DNA of 64,000 bases from Paracoccus sulfuroxidans (GTDB taxonomy: Bacteria; Pseudomonadota; Alphaproteobacteria; Rhodobacterales; Rhodobacteraceae), in assembly GCF_007830335.1 (NCBI RefSeq), contig NZ_VLKU01000007.1, forward strand, positions 124,001 through 188,000. Direction: 5' to 3'. The notes under the pieces are model-generated. The model was not told the origin of the DNA, searched no databases, and saw nothing but the letters and a program-made list of their open reading frames with translations. Every line of letters starts with the position of its first letter. Positions within the stretch are counted from its first letter, which is position 1. A program made the translations under genes and the position numbers. Of the stretch, positions 42,963-52,732 are shown in pieces.

Positions 42963-45900
42963 CTAGGGAGAGCCGCGCGCAGGGTCAAGCCCCGCCAAGG
43001 ATTGATCAAGCAGCGGGCCCGGCAAAAACATCAGGCTGCGCGCTCGCGTCCACAACACCGCGCATTCGACCGCGCGACCGGGCCAGATGCCCGACAGCGC
43101 CGCGCGATAGGCGGCCATCTGGCGCAGAATGCCCAAAGGTGTGGCCTCGGGCACATCCGGAACCGTGGTGTTCGACTTGTAGTCGACGGCAAGGATGCGG
43201 TCGGGCAGCACGATCAGCCGGTCAATCGCGCCGGTCACCGTGCCCAAGCCCGGGATCGGCGCGGCCAGCGCCACCTCGCGCAGCAGTTTCGCGCCTTCGG
43301 GCAGGTCAAAGACCTCGGAGAGCGCCGGGGCTTCGATCACGGCCCGCGCCTCGTCCAGCAGGCTGGCGGCGATCTCGGGGGCGGGCAGGCCGCCTTCGGC
43401 ATCGGCCAGAACATCGCGCAGGACCTGATCCCATTCAGCGCGCGGGTGCTGTGGCAGATGCTCAAGCAGCAGATGGAGGCGCGTGCCGAACAGCATCGCG
43501 GCCTGCGGATCGGCATCCTCGACCGGCGCGCCGATGACCTTCGCGCCGCCCAGACCGGTCGCCGCAATCGGGCGCAGGGTCACCGGCGCGGGGCCGGGAC
43601 GGCGCAGCGTCCAATCGGGCAGGGCAATCTGGTGACGCAGGGCACGCGGCGCGTCGGGGGCCTCGGCGGGCCAGTCACCATGCGACAGGCGGCGCATCTG
43701 ACCGCCGCCCGGCGCGGGCAGAAGTTCCGACCGAAGCTCGCCCGCCCGGGCAAAACCGGCCTCGACCATGGCGTGCCAGCTGTCCTCGCCGTCGCCCGTC
43801 TCGCCTGCGGCGGCGACGATCAGCCAGCTTTCCGCCCGCGTCAGCCCGACGTAAAGCAGGCGTTTGCGTTCCTGAAGCTGCCGCTCGGTCTGCTCCTCGG
43901 CTTCCTCGGCGATATGCGGGGGCCGCTCGGCGCGCACGCCGCGCCAGACCTGCTGGCCGTCGCGCCGCTGCAACACGCGCCCTTCGCGCGGGGGCCGCCG
44001 CTTGGCGCTGTCGGGCATGATGACGATGGGGCTTTCCAGACCCTTCGAGCCATGGACCGTCATCACCCGGATCAGCCCTTCGCCCTCATCCGCCGCGCTG
44101 CCGGGCTGCCGCCGGACCTCGACATCATCGCCCGCCAGCCAGACCAGAAACCCGGTCAGCGACGGCGTTTCCGAGCTTTCATAGGTCAGCGACTGCGATA
44201 GTAGCTCATTGATGCCATCCTCGGCCTCGGTCCCCAGTCGGGCGACCAGCCGCTCGCGCCCGCCATGCCGCGTCAGCAGGCGCGAGATCAGGTCATAGGG
44301 CCGCAGATAGCCGGTCAGGCCCATCAGATCCGACAGGATCTCGACCGCCTCGCGGTGCTGGCTGTCGCGCAGACGCCGCCACAGATGCTCGCCCTTCTTG
44401 CGCCCGACGGCCAGCCGGTAAAGATCCGCCTCGCTGAGCCCGAACAGCGGCGAACGCAGGGCCGCCGCCAGCGACAGATCATCCTCGGGGGTCGAGATCA
44501 CCGACAGCGTGGCGCGGATGTCGCGCACGGCCAGCTCGCCCGCCAGTTTCAGCCGGTCGGCACCGGCGACGGGCAGGGCCGAGGCCTTCAGCGCCGCAAT
44601 GATCTCCTGAAACAGGTCCGAGCGGCGCTGCACCAGAATCAGGATATCCCCCGCCCGGATGCGGCGGGTCTGGCCGGTCTTGGCGTCAAAGATCGGCTGG
44701 CCCAGCATTCCGGCAATACTCTGCGCGACGGCGCGCGCCAGCAGCGTGGTTTCCGAATTTTCGGCCGGAAGGTCGACGGGGTCGGTCCAGTCGCGCGGCT
44801 CGGGCTTCTCCGGCTTGGGGATCGCGGGCCACAGATCGACGCGGCCCGGCATCGCGGTGCGGAAGGCCACATGCTCGGGCGGGACGCCCAGCCCCCGCGC
44901 GGCCTCGCCCTGAAACACCGCATCGACCAGCGTGAGGATGGCGGTGGACGAGCGGAAGGAGTGCCGCAACTCCAACACCTGCATCGGATTCGAGACGGCA
45001 GCGAAAGCCGCGTCGAAACCTTCGCGCCGCGCCTCGAACACGGCGATATCGGCACCCTGAAAGGAATAGATCGACTGTTTCGGGTCGCCCACGACGAACA
45101 GACTGCGGGTATCGCCCCGCGCGCCGTGTCCCGAGGTAAATTCATCCGTCAGCCGCTCGATCACCTGCCATTGCGCGGGGCTGGTGTCCTGCGCCTCATC
45201 GACAAGGATGTGGTCAATGCCGCCATCCAGCCGGAACAGCACCCATTGCGCCATGCTGTTTTCCGACAGAAGGCGGGCGGTGCGGTCGATCAGATCGTCG
45301 AAATCCAGCCAGCCGTGCAGCCGCTTCGCCGCCTCATAGCGCGAGGTGAAGGCATGGCCGAAGCGATGCAGCGCCAGCGTCTTTTGTGCATGCTGAATGG
45401 CCAGACGACGGGGGCGCGAGGCCTCGACCCGCTCCATCAGGATGTGCAGATCCTCCAGCAGCTCGGCGCAGGGGCCCGTGCGCAGGGCCTTGGTCGGAAA
45501 GGCGTCATACTTGGCCGAGAACGGGGCCTTGGCGCTGGCCCCGGTCAGCAGGACGCCTTCCAGCACCAGAAGCTCATCCAGACCGGGCTGGGTCCATTGA
45601 CCGTGCTGGAAACGCGCCGCCGCCTTCTGATCGGTGCTGCCGCCCTTCAGCAGATGTGGGACCAGCGCCGGGATCACCAGCGCGCCATCGGCAAACACAT
45701 CTGCCAGCAGATCGGCGGTGCCATAGCCCGGGGCCAGCCCCGCCTCATCCCAGATCGCATCCGCTTCAGCGGGGTTTTCAAAGCCCTTGAGACCCGAGAG
45801 AAACTGATCCAGCTGATCGCCGGAATGCAGCGCCAGCAGGTCCTGCAACTCGGGCGCATCCTCGCGCGCCATCTCTTCGATGATCTCGGAGCGGATCAGC

Positions 45901-46346
45901 GCGGCCGAGCGGTCGTCAAGTTCCGAGAAACCATGCGGCACGCCCGCCTCGATGGGGAAGCGGCGCAGCACGCCCGCACAGAAGCTGTGGATGGTCTGGA
46001 CCTTCAGCCCGCCCGGCGTCTCGATGGCGCGGGCGAACAGGCGGCGCGCGGCGGGCAGGTCCGGCGTGCCGGTTTCGCCAAGGCGCGCGAGTTCGGCCAG
46101 CAGTTTCTCCTGCGGCAGCATCGCCCATTGGCCCAGCCGCGCCAGCAGGCGGTTCTGCATCTCGGTCGCGGCGGCCTTGGTATAGGTCAGGCACAGGATC
46201 TTTTCGGGCGCGGTCCCGGCCAGCAGCAACCGCGCCACCCGGTCGGTCAGCACACGCGTCTTGCCCGAACCGGCATTGGCCGTCAGCCAGGTCGAGCGGA
46301 CCGGGTCCGCCGCCGTGACCTGCGCGCGGGTGGCATCATCCATCAT
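42963..46346 (-). CDS. addA: AddA helicase-nuclease subunit (double-strand break repair)
   Basis: A 1127-residue UvrD-type helicase and nuclease subunit. Walker A is AGSGKT near residues 25-30. Later helicase motifs include VDEAQDTSPAQWQVIERL, LFVVGDPKQSIYSFQGAD, FRSSTAILTLVDAVF and VMTVHGSKGLE, then LLYVGLTRAESWLIVA. The C-terminal RecB-like nuclease has ILAVDYKSNT. With AddB it resects breaks and loads RecA at Chi-like sites. ATG at 46346 or 46343 (ATGATG) overlaps the addB stop by about 10 bases; the longer frame to 46433 lies within addB. Confidence 0.96.
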   Translation of the reverse strand: MMDDATRAQVTAADPVRSTWLTANAGSGKTRVLTDRVARLLLAGTAPEKILCLTYTKAAATEMQNRLLARLGQWAMLPQEKLLAELARLGETGTPDLPAARRLFARAIETPGGLKVQTIHSFCAGVLRRFPIEAGVPHGFSELDDRSAALIRSEIIEEMAREDAPELQDLLALHSGDQLDQFLSGLKGFENPAEADAIWDEAGLAPGYGTADLLADVFADGALVIPALVPHLLKGGSTDQKAAARFQHGQWTQPGLDELLVLEGVLLTGASAKAPFSAKYDAFPTKALRTGPCAELLEDLHILMERVEASRPRRLAIQHAQKTLALHRFGHAFTSRYEAAKRLHGWLDFDDLIDRTARLLSENSMAQWVLFRLDGGIDHILVDEAQDTSPAQWQVIERLTDEFTSGHGARGDTRSLFVVGDPKQSIYSFQGADIAVFEARREGFDAAFAAVSNPMQVLELRHSFRSSTAILTLVDAVFQGEAARGLGVPPEHVAFRTAMPGRVDLWPAIPKPEKPEPRDWTDPVDLPAENSETTLLARAVAQSIAGMLGQPIFDAKTGQTRRIRAGDILILVQRRSDLFQEIIAALKASALPVAGADRLKLAGELAVRDIRATLSVISTPEDDLSLAAALRSPLFGLSEADLYRLAVGRKKGEHLWRRLRDSQHREAVEILSDLMGLTGYLRPYDLISRLLTRHGGRERLVARLGTEAEDGINELLSQSLTYESSETPSLTGFLVWLAGDDVEVRRQPGSAADEGEGLIRVMTVHGSKGLESPIVIMPDSAKRRPPREGRVLQRRDGQQVWRGVRAERPPHIAEEAEEQTERQLQERKRLLYVGLTRAESWLIVAAAGETGDGEDSWHAMVEAGFARAGELRSELLPAPGGGQMRRLSHGDWPAEAPDAPRALRHQIALPDWTLRRPGPAPVTLRPIAATGLGGAKVIGAPVEDADPQAAMLFGTRLHLLLEHLPQHPRAEWDQVLRDVLADAEGGLPAPEIAASLLDEARAVIEAPALSEVFDLPEGAKLLREVALAAPIPGLGTVTGAIDRLIVLPDRILAVDYKSNTTVPDVPEATPLGILRQMAAYRAALSGIWPGRAVECAVLWTRARSLMFLPGPLLDQSLAGLDPARGSP

Positions 46347-49281
46347 CGCCCACCCCCTCAGGTTCGGCTGGCACGGTCGGGTCCCATTCGCCCAGACGCG
46401 CCAGATGGTCATAGGTGCCGCCGTCGCCCGCATGCTCCATCGCGAGGCGCGAGGTGAAGCCGCGCTCTCCGCTAAGGTAAAGGCCGACCAGCGTCACAAA
46501 GCCCTGCCAGGTCTCTTCGGCGAAACCGGGGGGCAGGTCACGCGGCTCGGTCGCGCCTTCGCCGCCCAACTGGATATAGCTGATGCCCTGCACATCGGCG
46601 CGGCCAAGCGCGTCAAAGGCACCGTGCTGGACCATCGCGGCCTCCAGCGGAAGCTGCTTGTCGAAATGCTGGATCTGCTTGTCCGTGGGCGGCTTGCCGG
46701 ACTTGTAGTCATAGACATGCACGGTCCCGTCATTCTGCAGGTCCATGCGATCCGGCTGCGCGGTCAGCAGAAAATCCGAGCCCGGCACGCCCAGACCGCC
46801 GCGCTTTTCGATCACCACCGGGCGACCCTGCTTCAGCCGGGCGATTTCATCGGCGACCAGCCGGTCGGCAATACCTGCGATGCGCGCGCGCCAGAAGAGC
46901 CGGGCCGAGGGCCAGGGCACGTCCTCCTCCAGCACTTCGTCGGTGATCGCCAGCAGCCGCGCCTTGATCACCTCGGGCGCCTCGATGGGCGAGGGGGGCG
47001 GGGTCAGCAGGCGCTGGACGATCTTGTGCAGGACCGTGCCACGCTCGGCCGCGTCGGGTTCGGGACGCAAGGGGTCCAGCGCGTTCAGCCCCAGCACGCG
47101 GCGCGCATAGATGGCATAGGGGTCGCGGATCAGCGTGCGCACCTCGGTCACCGACATCTGCGCCAGCGCCGGAGCGGGCGGCACCGGAGAGGGACGCCGC
47201 GCCGGTGCCAGCCGGATGCGCGGCACCGCCAGCGCATCGGCCATGTCCAGCCATGCCTGCCCACGCGCGCGCATCTCGGCCAGCGCCTCGGGGCCGCCCT
47301 GCCCGGGCAGGCCGCCCAGCAGATTCATCAGCCGGTTCAGCCAGCGCGAGGGGATCGTCTCGGCCTCGGCATCGCGGCGGGCGCGGCACAGGATGACGCG
47401 CGGGGCGGCGGCGGCCTGCTGGAAGTCATGCGCCGCCAGCCCGATCAGCCGTTCGGGCAGCGTCAGCCCCGCCGCAAGCCGCATCGGGCGCGAGAGCCAC
47501 GGATCGGGCTCCAGCGCCTGCGGCCAGCCGCCCTCGTTCAGCCCGGCCAGGATCACCAGACCCGAGCCTTCGGCCACCGCCTCGGTCCGCGCCTCTCGCG
47601 GGCCCCGGAAGCGGACCAGAGGATGCGCGGCGACGTCCTGCCGCACGGCCTGCGCCTGCAGCTGCGCCCGCAGAAGGTCCGAGAATTCGGAAGGCCGCAT
47701 CGCATGGCCGTGCGCGGCATGGGTGGCGATATGGTCGATCACCCCGCGCGCCAGACCGCCCGCCGCCCGGTCCCACAGGACCGAAACCGCCGCGTCCCCG
47801 CCCGGTCCCGCCGCCAGCAACCCTGCCAACCGGTCCAGATCATTCAGCCGGTCAGCCAGCGGGCGCGGCTGGCGATCCTCGGCCAAGGGTGTGATCACAT
47901 CAAGCACATCCGCAAGCCACAGGGCCCAGCTTTTGCGCAGCTCATCGCCCCGATGCGCCCATTCGCGCAGCGCCTCTCCGTCCGGAAAGGCCGGTCCGTT
48001 CTTGCGCAGCTGAAGCTCCAGATCGCGCGTCTGGCGGTTGTGATCACGCCTAACCTCATCGCCCGCGCCGGTGGCGGTCACCGGGTGTTTCAGCAGGATC
48101 AGCAGCATGTCGATGGTCAGCGCCTGTCCGAACAGATCCGCGACATGGCGCAGGAACAGGCCCGGCGCGGTCAGCGGCAAGGGCTGGCCCGCACTGTCGT
48201 CGGGGATGATCTGCCAGCGGTCCAGCGCCGCCTGCACCCGCCGCGTCAGCATCCGGTCGGCGGCGATCAGCGTGACGGGCTGGCCCTCTTCCAGCGCGGC
48301 GCGGATCGCCAGCGCGATGGCCTCGGCCTCTTGCCCCGGCTGCTCGGCCTCGATCAGCGACAGGCCCGAGGTCGCGGCGACCAGATCGCCCAGCTGCGGG
48401 CCTTCCTGAATCCATTGGTCGGTGACGGGCGCGGGGCGCAAAGCCAGCGACATCAAGCGGTTGCGCTCTGGCGCGGGGGCCGGATGGGCCGATGACCACA
48501 GGCCCGGCAGGCCGAATTCCGCGACCAGAGGGGCATAGCGGGCCTGCGGGTGATCCTCGGCCCTTGCGTCCAGCCCCTGCCAGACATCGGCGGGCATATC
48601 GGGGTCGAAACCGGGCAGGACGACCGCGCCCATGGGCAGACGGGCGACCGCGCGCATGAAATCCCGCGTCGCCCCGTGCGACCCGGTCGAGCCTGCGACG
48701 ACCACCGGACCTTCGGGCAGGTTGCGCCCCTCGGCCCAGTCGGCGGTCAGTTGCTCGGCCATGGCACGCTGGCGCGCCTCGCGGTCCTGCGGCGGGTCCG
48801 AGAGGTAATAGCCCGCAGCGATCCGCAGAAACTCCAGCGCGCGCTGCCAATGCTGGGCGTGATCGCCCGCGTCGATCTGTTCCAGCGCGGTGGCGTCCAG
48901 CCCCTCAAGCTGCATCTCGGCCATCAGCGCGGCCAGCGAGGAGGCGAGTTCCGGCACCGATTGCCCCTGCGCCAGCCCCGGCTGGGCGCGGAGCGCGGCG
49001 TCGATCAGCCGCCCCAGCTCCAGCTTGCGCGCCAGCGACGGCGTCGCCGCCCCGCCGCCCAGATCGGCGATCAGGCGCAGGCGCGGCAACAGCAGCGGCC
49101 CGCGCCGGACGAAGGCGTCACGCAGAGAGCGCATGGTGCGCCCGGCGTTGGCATAGACCGTGACCGAGGCCATCGCCTCGGGCGGCTGGCCGCGCATCCG
49201 TTCGATCAGCCCGGCCGCCAGCCCATCGGCGAAATCCGTCCCGCAGGGCAGCGCGAACAGCCCGCCCTGCCAGTCAGCCAT
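46336..49281 (-). CDS. addB: AddB nuclease subunit (double-strand break repair)
   Basis: A 981-residue subunit partnering AddA, of the alphaproteobacterial AddB type. The N-terminus (LFALPCGTDFADGLAAGLIE) is helicase-like but lacks a complete Walker A. The C-terminal nuclease of the PD-(D/E)xK fold has TVHVYDYKSGKPPTDKQIQH with D and K as metal and catalytic residues. The gene overlaps the next one upstream, murU-like, by 8 bases and addA by about 10, so it is translated in the middle of a tightly coupled operon. Length is normal. Confidence 0.95.
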   Translation of the reverse strand: MADWQGGLFALPCGTDFADGLAAGLIERMRGQPPEAMASVTVYANAGRTMRSLRDAFVRRGPLLLPRLRLIADLGGGAATPSLARKLELGRLIDAALRAQPGLAQGQSVPELASSLAALMAEMQLEGLDATALEQIDAGDHAQHWQRALEFLRIAAGYYLSDPPQDREARQRAMAEQLTADWAEGRNLPEGPVVVAGSTGSHGATRDFMRAVARLPMGAVVLPGFDPDMPADVWQGLDARAEDHPQARYAPLVAEFGLPGLWSSAHPAPAPERNRLMSLALRPAPVTDQWIQEGPQLGDLVAATSGLSLIEAEQPGQEAEAIALAIRAALEEGQPVTLIAADRMLTRRVQAALDRWQIIPDDSAGQPLPLTAPGLFLRHVADLFGQALTIDMLLILLKHPVTATGAGDEVRRDHNRQTRDLELQLRKNGPAFPDGEALREWAHRGDELRKSWALWLADVLDVITPLAEDRQPRPLADRLNDLDRLAGLLAAGPGGDAAVSVLWDRAAGGLARGVIDHIATHAAHGHAMRPSEFSDLLRAQLQAQAVRQDVAAHPLVRFRGPREARTEAVAEGSGLVILAGLNEGGWPQALEPDPWLSRPMRLAAGLTLPERLIGLAAHDFQQAAAAPRVILCRARRDAEAETIPSRWLNRLMNLLGGLPGQGGPEALAEMRARGQAWLDMADALAVPRIRLAPARRPSPVPPAPALAQMSVTEVRTLIRDPYAIYARRVLGLNALDPLRPEPDAAERGTVLHKIVQRLLTPPPSPIEAPEVIKARLLAITDEVLEEDVPWPSARLFWRARIAGIADRLVADEIARLKQGRPVVIEKRGGLGVPGSDFLLTAQPDRMDLQNDGTVHVYDYKSGKPPTDKQIQHFDKQLPLEAAMVQHGAFDALGRADVQGISYIQLGGEGATEPRDLPPGFAEETWQGFVTLVGLYLSGERGFTSRLAMEHAGDGGTYDHLARLGEWDPTVPAEPEGVGDDG

Positions 49282-49954
49282 TCAGCATCTCCTCGGCCAG
49301 CGGGATGCAATCGGGACGCCCGACATCGCACCAAAGGCCCGGATGCACGAGGCCGTAAGCCCGGCCTGAGGCGATCAGCAGATCCCACAGCAGGTTCAGC
49401 GAAAACGCCTCGCCTTCGATCTCGGAGAGGCGGTCGGGGCGGATGATCTGCGCGCCGCCATAGACCAGATCGCCGCCCCGGATCAGCCGGTTGTCGGGGT
49501 CCAGCGTGAAATCTCCGCCGCCCAGACGACCCCGCGTGGCCTGCAGCGGGACCAGCATCAAAAGCGCATCCATCCGCGCAGGGTCCCAAGCCGCACGCAG
49601 GTCCGCGACCGGGTTCCCGCCGGTCCAGACGACATCGGGGTTCAATGTGATCACAGGCCCCGGCCCCAGCAGAGGCAGCGCCTTCCGCAGCCCCCCGCCG
49701 GTTTCCAGAAGCGCATCGGCTTCGTCCGAGATCGCGACCTCGGTCCCTGCCAGATGATCGTGGATCTGCTGCCCCAGATGATGCGTGTTCACCACGATGC
49801 GCCGTGCGCCGCCCTGTCGCCCCAGATCCAGCGCGCGGTCCAGCAGCGTCTGCCCGCCAACGCGGATCAGCGGTTTCGGCGTGACATCGGTCAGCGGAGC
49901 CATGCGCGTGCCGCGCCCGGCCGCAAAGACCATCAGCGCATCGGGCGATGTCAT
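49274..49954 (-). CDS. murU: MurNAc-1-phosphate uridylyltransferase-like nucleotidyltransferase
   Basis: A 226-residue sugar-nucleotide transferase. The N-terminal nucleotide-binding signature is MVFAAGRGTRMAPLTDVTPK followed by PLIRVGGQTLLDRAL. LNPDVVWTGGNPVADLRAAW holds the metal-binding aspartate, and the end VHPGLWCDVGRPDCIPLAEE is a family motif. In Pseudomonas, MurU converts MurNAc-1-phosphate to UDP-MurNAc in peptidoglycan recycling. It overlaps the amgK-containing fusion by 4 bases, and the AmgK-MurU pairing supports the same role here. It also overlaps addB by 8 bases. Confidence 0.88.
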   Translation of the reverse strand: MTSPDALMVFAAGRGTRMAPLTDVTPKPLIRVGGQTLLDRALDLGRQGGARRIVVNTHHLGQQIHDHLAGTEVAISDEADALLETGGGLRKALPLLGPGPVITLNPDVVWTGGNPVADLRAAWDPARMDALLMLVPLQATRGRLGGGDFTLDPDNRLIRGGDLVYGGAQIIRPDRLSEIEGEAFSLNLLWDLLIASGRAYGLVHPGLWCDVGRPDCIPLAEEMLNG

Positions 49955-51369
49955 TGGGCGGTGATCCTTTCGATGACCTCGGGCGTGGGGGCGGGGATGC
50001 CCTCCAACGCGCGGGCCAGAGGCGCAAGCGCGGGATGGGCCAGATCGCGCTGGATCAGCGCCCAGACGCGCGGCATGAAGGCCAGATAGCGGCGTTTGTG
50101 ATCACGCCGTGCCAGCCGGGTAAAGATGCCCATGATCCGCAGGCTGCGCTGCGCCCCCAGCAGGGCATAGGCCGCGCGGAATTCATCGCCGTCGACGCCG
50201 GTCGCGGCGATGTAGCGCGCGATCTCATGCGCCTCGACCTCGGGGTCGACGTCGCGGCGCGCGTCCTGCAGGGCCGAGACGAGGTCATAGGCCGGATGCA
50301 CCGCCACCGCGTCCTGAAAATCCAGAAGCCCCAGCGGCTGGTCGCCGCGCCAGATCACATTCTCGGCGTGGAAATCGCGCAGGCCCAGCACCGGCGGCGT
50401 GCTGGCACACAGCCTGGCGTGGAGGCGTGCGACGGCCTCGGCCACCTCGGTGCCCGCGCCGGGAACGCCCGCCGCTTCGGGATACCATTCGGCAAACATG
50501 CCCACCTGCCGCGCCAGCTCCGGCCCATCCAGACGCAGGACGAAATCCGGCGGCTCATAGCCATGCAGCGCGACCAGCAGGTCGGTCAGACGGCCATAGA
50601 CGCGGGGGGCCAGGCGCGGCTGATCCTCCAGCACGCGGGCGACCAGATCGTCGCCCAGATCCTCCAGCAGCAGAAGGCCGTCGACCTGATCCGAGGCCAG
50701 GATCTCGGGCGCGTCAAACTGACGGTTGCGCAGCCATTGCGTCATCGCGACATAGGGCCCGGTCGTCCCCGGAGAGGCGTCCATCACCACCGCGCGCCGG
50801 TCACCATCCTGCAGGCGGAAATAGCGCCGAGAGGAGGCATCGCCCGCCAGCGGCAGCATGCGCGCGCCGCCAAATCCGGCGCGATGGACCAGCCGGGCAA
50901 TCTCGGCCATGCGGGCGATCTGGCCCCAGCGGGCAGGCGCGCCCGACAGGGTGATGCGGCGCAGGTCGGGGAAATCTGGGACCGGCTCAAGATGCACGGT
51001 CAGGGGCTGGGGCAGCGCACCGCCACGATCGGGCCATTCGATCAGGACGATCGCGTCCTGCATCGCGTCCTCAAGCCCCAGCTCGGCCAGCTCATCGGGA
51101 TGGGTCAGGCGGTAAAGATCGGCGTGCCAGATCTCGGTCCCCAGCGGGTCGTCATAGGTCTGGACCAGCGTGAAGGTGGGGCTGGGCACATCCTCGGCCG
51201 CGTCGCCCTGACGGGCGCGGATCAGGGCGCGGGCGAAATGCGTCTTTCCGGCGCCGACCGCACCTTCAAGCGCCAACACATCGCCCGGCCGCAGGATGGC
51301 GGCCATGGCGCGGGCCAGCGCCTCGGTCATTTCGGCGTCGGCATGGTCGATGGTGGCAAGCAAGCTCAT
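49951..51369 (-). CDS. TsaE-AmgK fusion: tRNA t6A ATPase plus aminoglycoside-type sugar kinase
   Basis: A 472-residue two-domain protein. Residues about 1-145 are TsaE, with Walker A GAVGAGKTHFARALI and the conserved WHADLYRLTHPDELAELGLE segment. TsaE is essential for t6A37 modification of ANN-decoding tRNAs. Residues about 155-472 are an aminoglycoside phosphotransferase-like kinase of the AmgK type, with catalytic LGLRDFHAENVIW and metal-binding LLDFQDAV. AmgK phosphorylates MurNAc or GlcNAc at C1 for MurU, which is encoded next. The two halves are usually separate genes. The start ATG is at 51369. I read no frameshift between the domains. Confidence 0.9.
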   Translation of the reverse strand: MSLLATIDHADAEMTEALARAMAAILRPGDVLALEGAVGAGKTHFARALIRARQGDAAEDVPSPTFTLVQTYDDPLGTEIWHADLYRLTHPDELAELGLEDAMQDAIVLIEWPDRGGALPQPLTVHLEPVPDFPDLRRITLSGAPARWGQIARMAEIARLVHRAGFGGARMLPLAGDASSRRYFRLQDGDRRAVVMDASPGTTGPYVAMTQWLRNRQFDAPEILASDQVDGLLLLEDLGDDLVARVLEDQPRLAPRVYGRLTDLLVALHGYEPPDFVLRLDGPELARQVGMFAEWYPEAAGVPGAGTEVAEAVARLHARLCASTPPVLGLRDFHAENVIWRGDQPLGLLDFQDAVAVHPAYDLVSALQDARRDVDPEVEAHEIARYIAATGVDGDEFRAAYALLGAQRSLRIMGIFTRLARRDHKRRYLAFMPRVWALIQRDLAHPALAPLARALEGIPAPTPEVIERITAQ

Positions 51370-51421
51370 CGCTCTGTTCTACCGGGGGATGGCCAGATCG
51401 GGCAAGAGCCTCGCGCCGGGG

Positions 51422-52228
51422 TCAGAGACCCAGCACATCGGCCATATCGTATTCGCCCGGACCCTTGTCCTGACCCCAGATCGCAGCCCGCAGCGCGCCG
51501 CGGGCAAAGATTGCGCGGTCGCTGGCCAGATGGCGCAGGACCACACGCTCGCCATCGGCGGCGAAGATCACGTCATGCTCGCCCACGACATCGCCGCCGC
51601 GAATGGCTGAAAAGCCGATGCTGCCGCGTTCGCGCGCGCCGGTGATGCCCTCGCGCGCCGGGGTGCGCAGGGCGTCCAGCGTCTGGCCACGGCCCTCGGC
51701 CGCCGCCTCGCCCAGCATCAGCGCGGTGCCCGAGGGCGCGTCGACCTTCATGCGGTGATGGGCCTCGACGACCTCGACGTCCCAATCCTCGCCCAAAGCG
51801 GCGGCCACGCGGCGGGTCAGGCCGACCAGCAAGTTGACCCCAAGGCTCATGTTTCCGGCGCGGACGATGGGCGCATGGCGCGCGGCGGCGCGGATCTTCA
51901 GCAGATCATCCTCGGTCAGCCCGGTCGTGCCGATCACATGGACGGCGCGGGCCTGCGCGGCCAGTTCGGCGAAAGCCACGGTCGCGGCGGGAGAGGTGAA
52001 ATCGATGACCGCCTGCGCCTTGGCGATGGTCTCGACCGCGTCGTCGCTGACCTGAATGCCCAGGGGCGCGCCCCCCATGGCCTCGCCCAGATCGCGGCCG
52101 ATCCAGTCGCTGCCCGGACGCTCCAGCGCGCCGACCAGACGCACCTGATCCGAGGCGTTGACCACCTTGACCAGCATCTGCCCCATGCGACCCGACACAC
52201 CCGTTACGACAATTCCCGGCTTTTCCAC
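51422..52228 (-). CDS. dapB: 4-hydroxy-tetrahydrodipicolinate reductase
   Basis: A 268-residue NAD(P)H reductase of the diaminopimelate and lysine pathway. The nucleotide loop is [13 protein letters not shown] near the N-terminus, and the catalytic motif [14 protein letters not shown] (HHRxK) marks the active site. Length matches Rhodobacter DapB. The start is uncertain: the GTG at 52228 has GGGG 6 bases upstream; the ATG at 52249 (seven extra residues) lacks one. The open frame continues far upstream but that part reads as rbfA on the other strand. It is divergent from rbfA. Confidence 0.95.
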   Translation of the reverse strand: MEKPGIVVTGVSGRMGQMLVKVVNASDQVRLVGALERPGSDWIGRDLGEAMGGAPLGIQVSDDAVETIAKAQAVIDFTSPAATVAFAELAAQARAVHVIGTTGLTEDDLLKIRAAARHAPIVRAGNMSLGVNLLVGLTRRVAAALGEDWDVEVVEAHHRMKVDAPSGTALMLGEAAAEGRGQTLDALRTPAREGITGARERGSIGFSAIRGGDVVGEHDVIFAADGERVVLRHLASDRAIFARGALRAAIWGQDKGPGEYDMADVLGL

Positions 52229-52306
52229 GTCCTGCCCCGTTTTCCACATCCTCGGGCCACGTCTATCCCGTTGCGGCGCGGCGCGCGACCCCCTACATCT
52301 GCGGCT

Positions 52307-52732
52307 ATGGCACAGAACCGCTTTCAATCCGGGCACGGCCCCTCGCAGCGTCAGCTTCGCGTCGGCGAACTGATCCGGCGCACCCTTTCCGACGTGCTTC
52401 TGCGCGGGGACGTCCACGACCCCGAGCTGAACCGTCACTCGATCACCGTGGGCGAGGTCCGCACCTCGCCCGACCTGAAGGTCGCCACGGCCTTCGTGCT
52501 GCCCCTGGGCGGGCACGGCGCGGATGAGGCGCTGGCCGCGCTGCGCCGCAACTCGGCCGAGCTGCGCCATCTGGTCGCCAAGGCGATGACGCTGAAATAC
52601 GCGCCGCAGCTGCGCTTCGTGCTGGACGAGACCTTCGACCGCATGGACGACACCCGCCGCCTGCTGAACGAAGACCGCGTGCGCCGCGATGTGGAGCATG
52701 ACGACACCGATGACGGCGCGGATGACGAGTAG
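52307..52732 (+). CDS. rbfA: 30S ribosome-binding factor RbfA
   Basis: A 141-residue KH-fold factor that binds the 16S rRNA 5' region late in 30S maturation. [20 protein letters not shown] and the [13 protein letters not shown]-terminal region are typical, with an acidic tail ending TDDGADDE. The ATG at 52307 is chosen because the conserved MAQNRFQSG start is there; the frame is open from 51755 only because it overlaps dapB. The stop overlaps the start of the DUF2233 gene by 11 bases. Confidence 0.95.
   Translation: MAQNRFQSGHGPSQRQLRVGELIRRTLSDVLLRGDVHDPELNRHSITVGEVRTSPDLKVATAFVLPLGGHGADEALAALRRNSAELRHLVAKAMTLKYAPQLRFVLDETFDRMDDTRRLLNEDRVRRDVEHDDTDDGADDE

Noticed and set aside
42990..43010. 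TTGATCAA, FNR-like half-sites near the end of addA
   Set aside because: There is no four-base spacer between the halves, and it lies inside coding sequence.
44265..46457. Long plus-strand open frames opposite addA and addB (also 46261-48495)
   Set aside because: They mirror the codons of addA and addB, lack family motifs and ribosome sites, and have the Arg/Gln/His bias of antisense frames.
52240..52255. DnaA-box-like TTTTCCACA
   Set aside because: A single copy at the dapB start with no cluster of boxes or AT-rich unwinding region, so not an origin.
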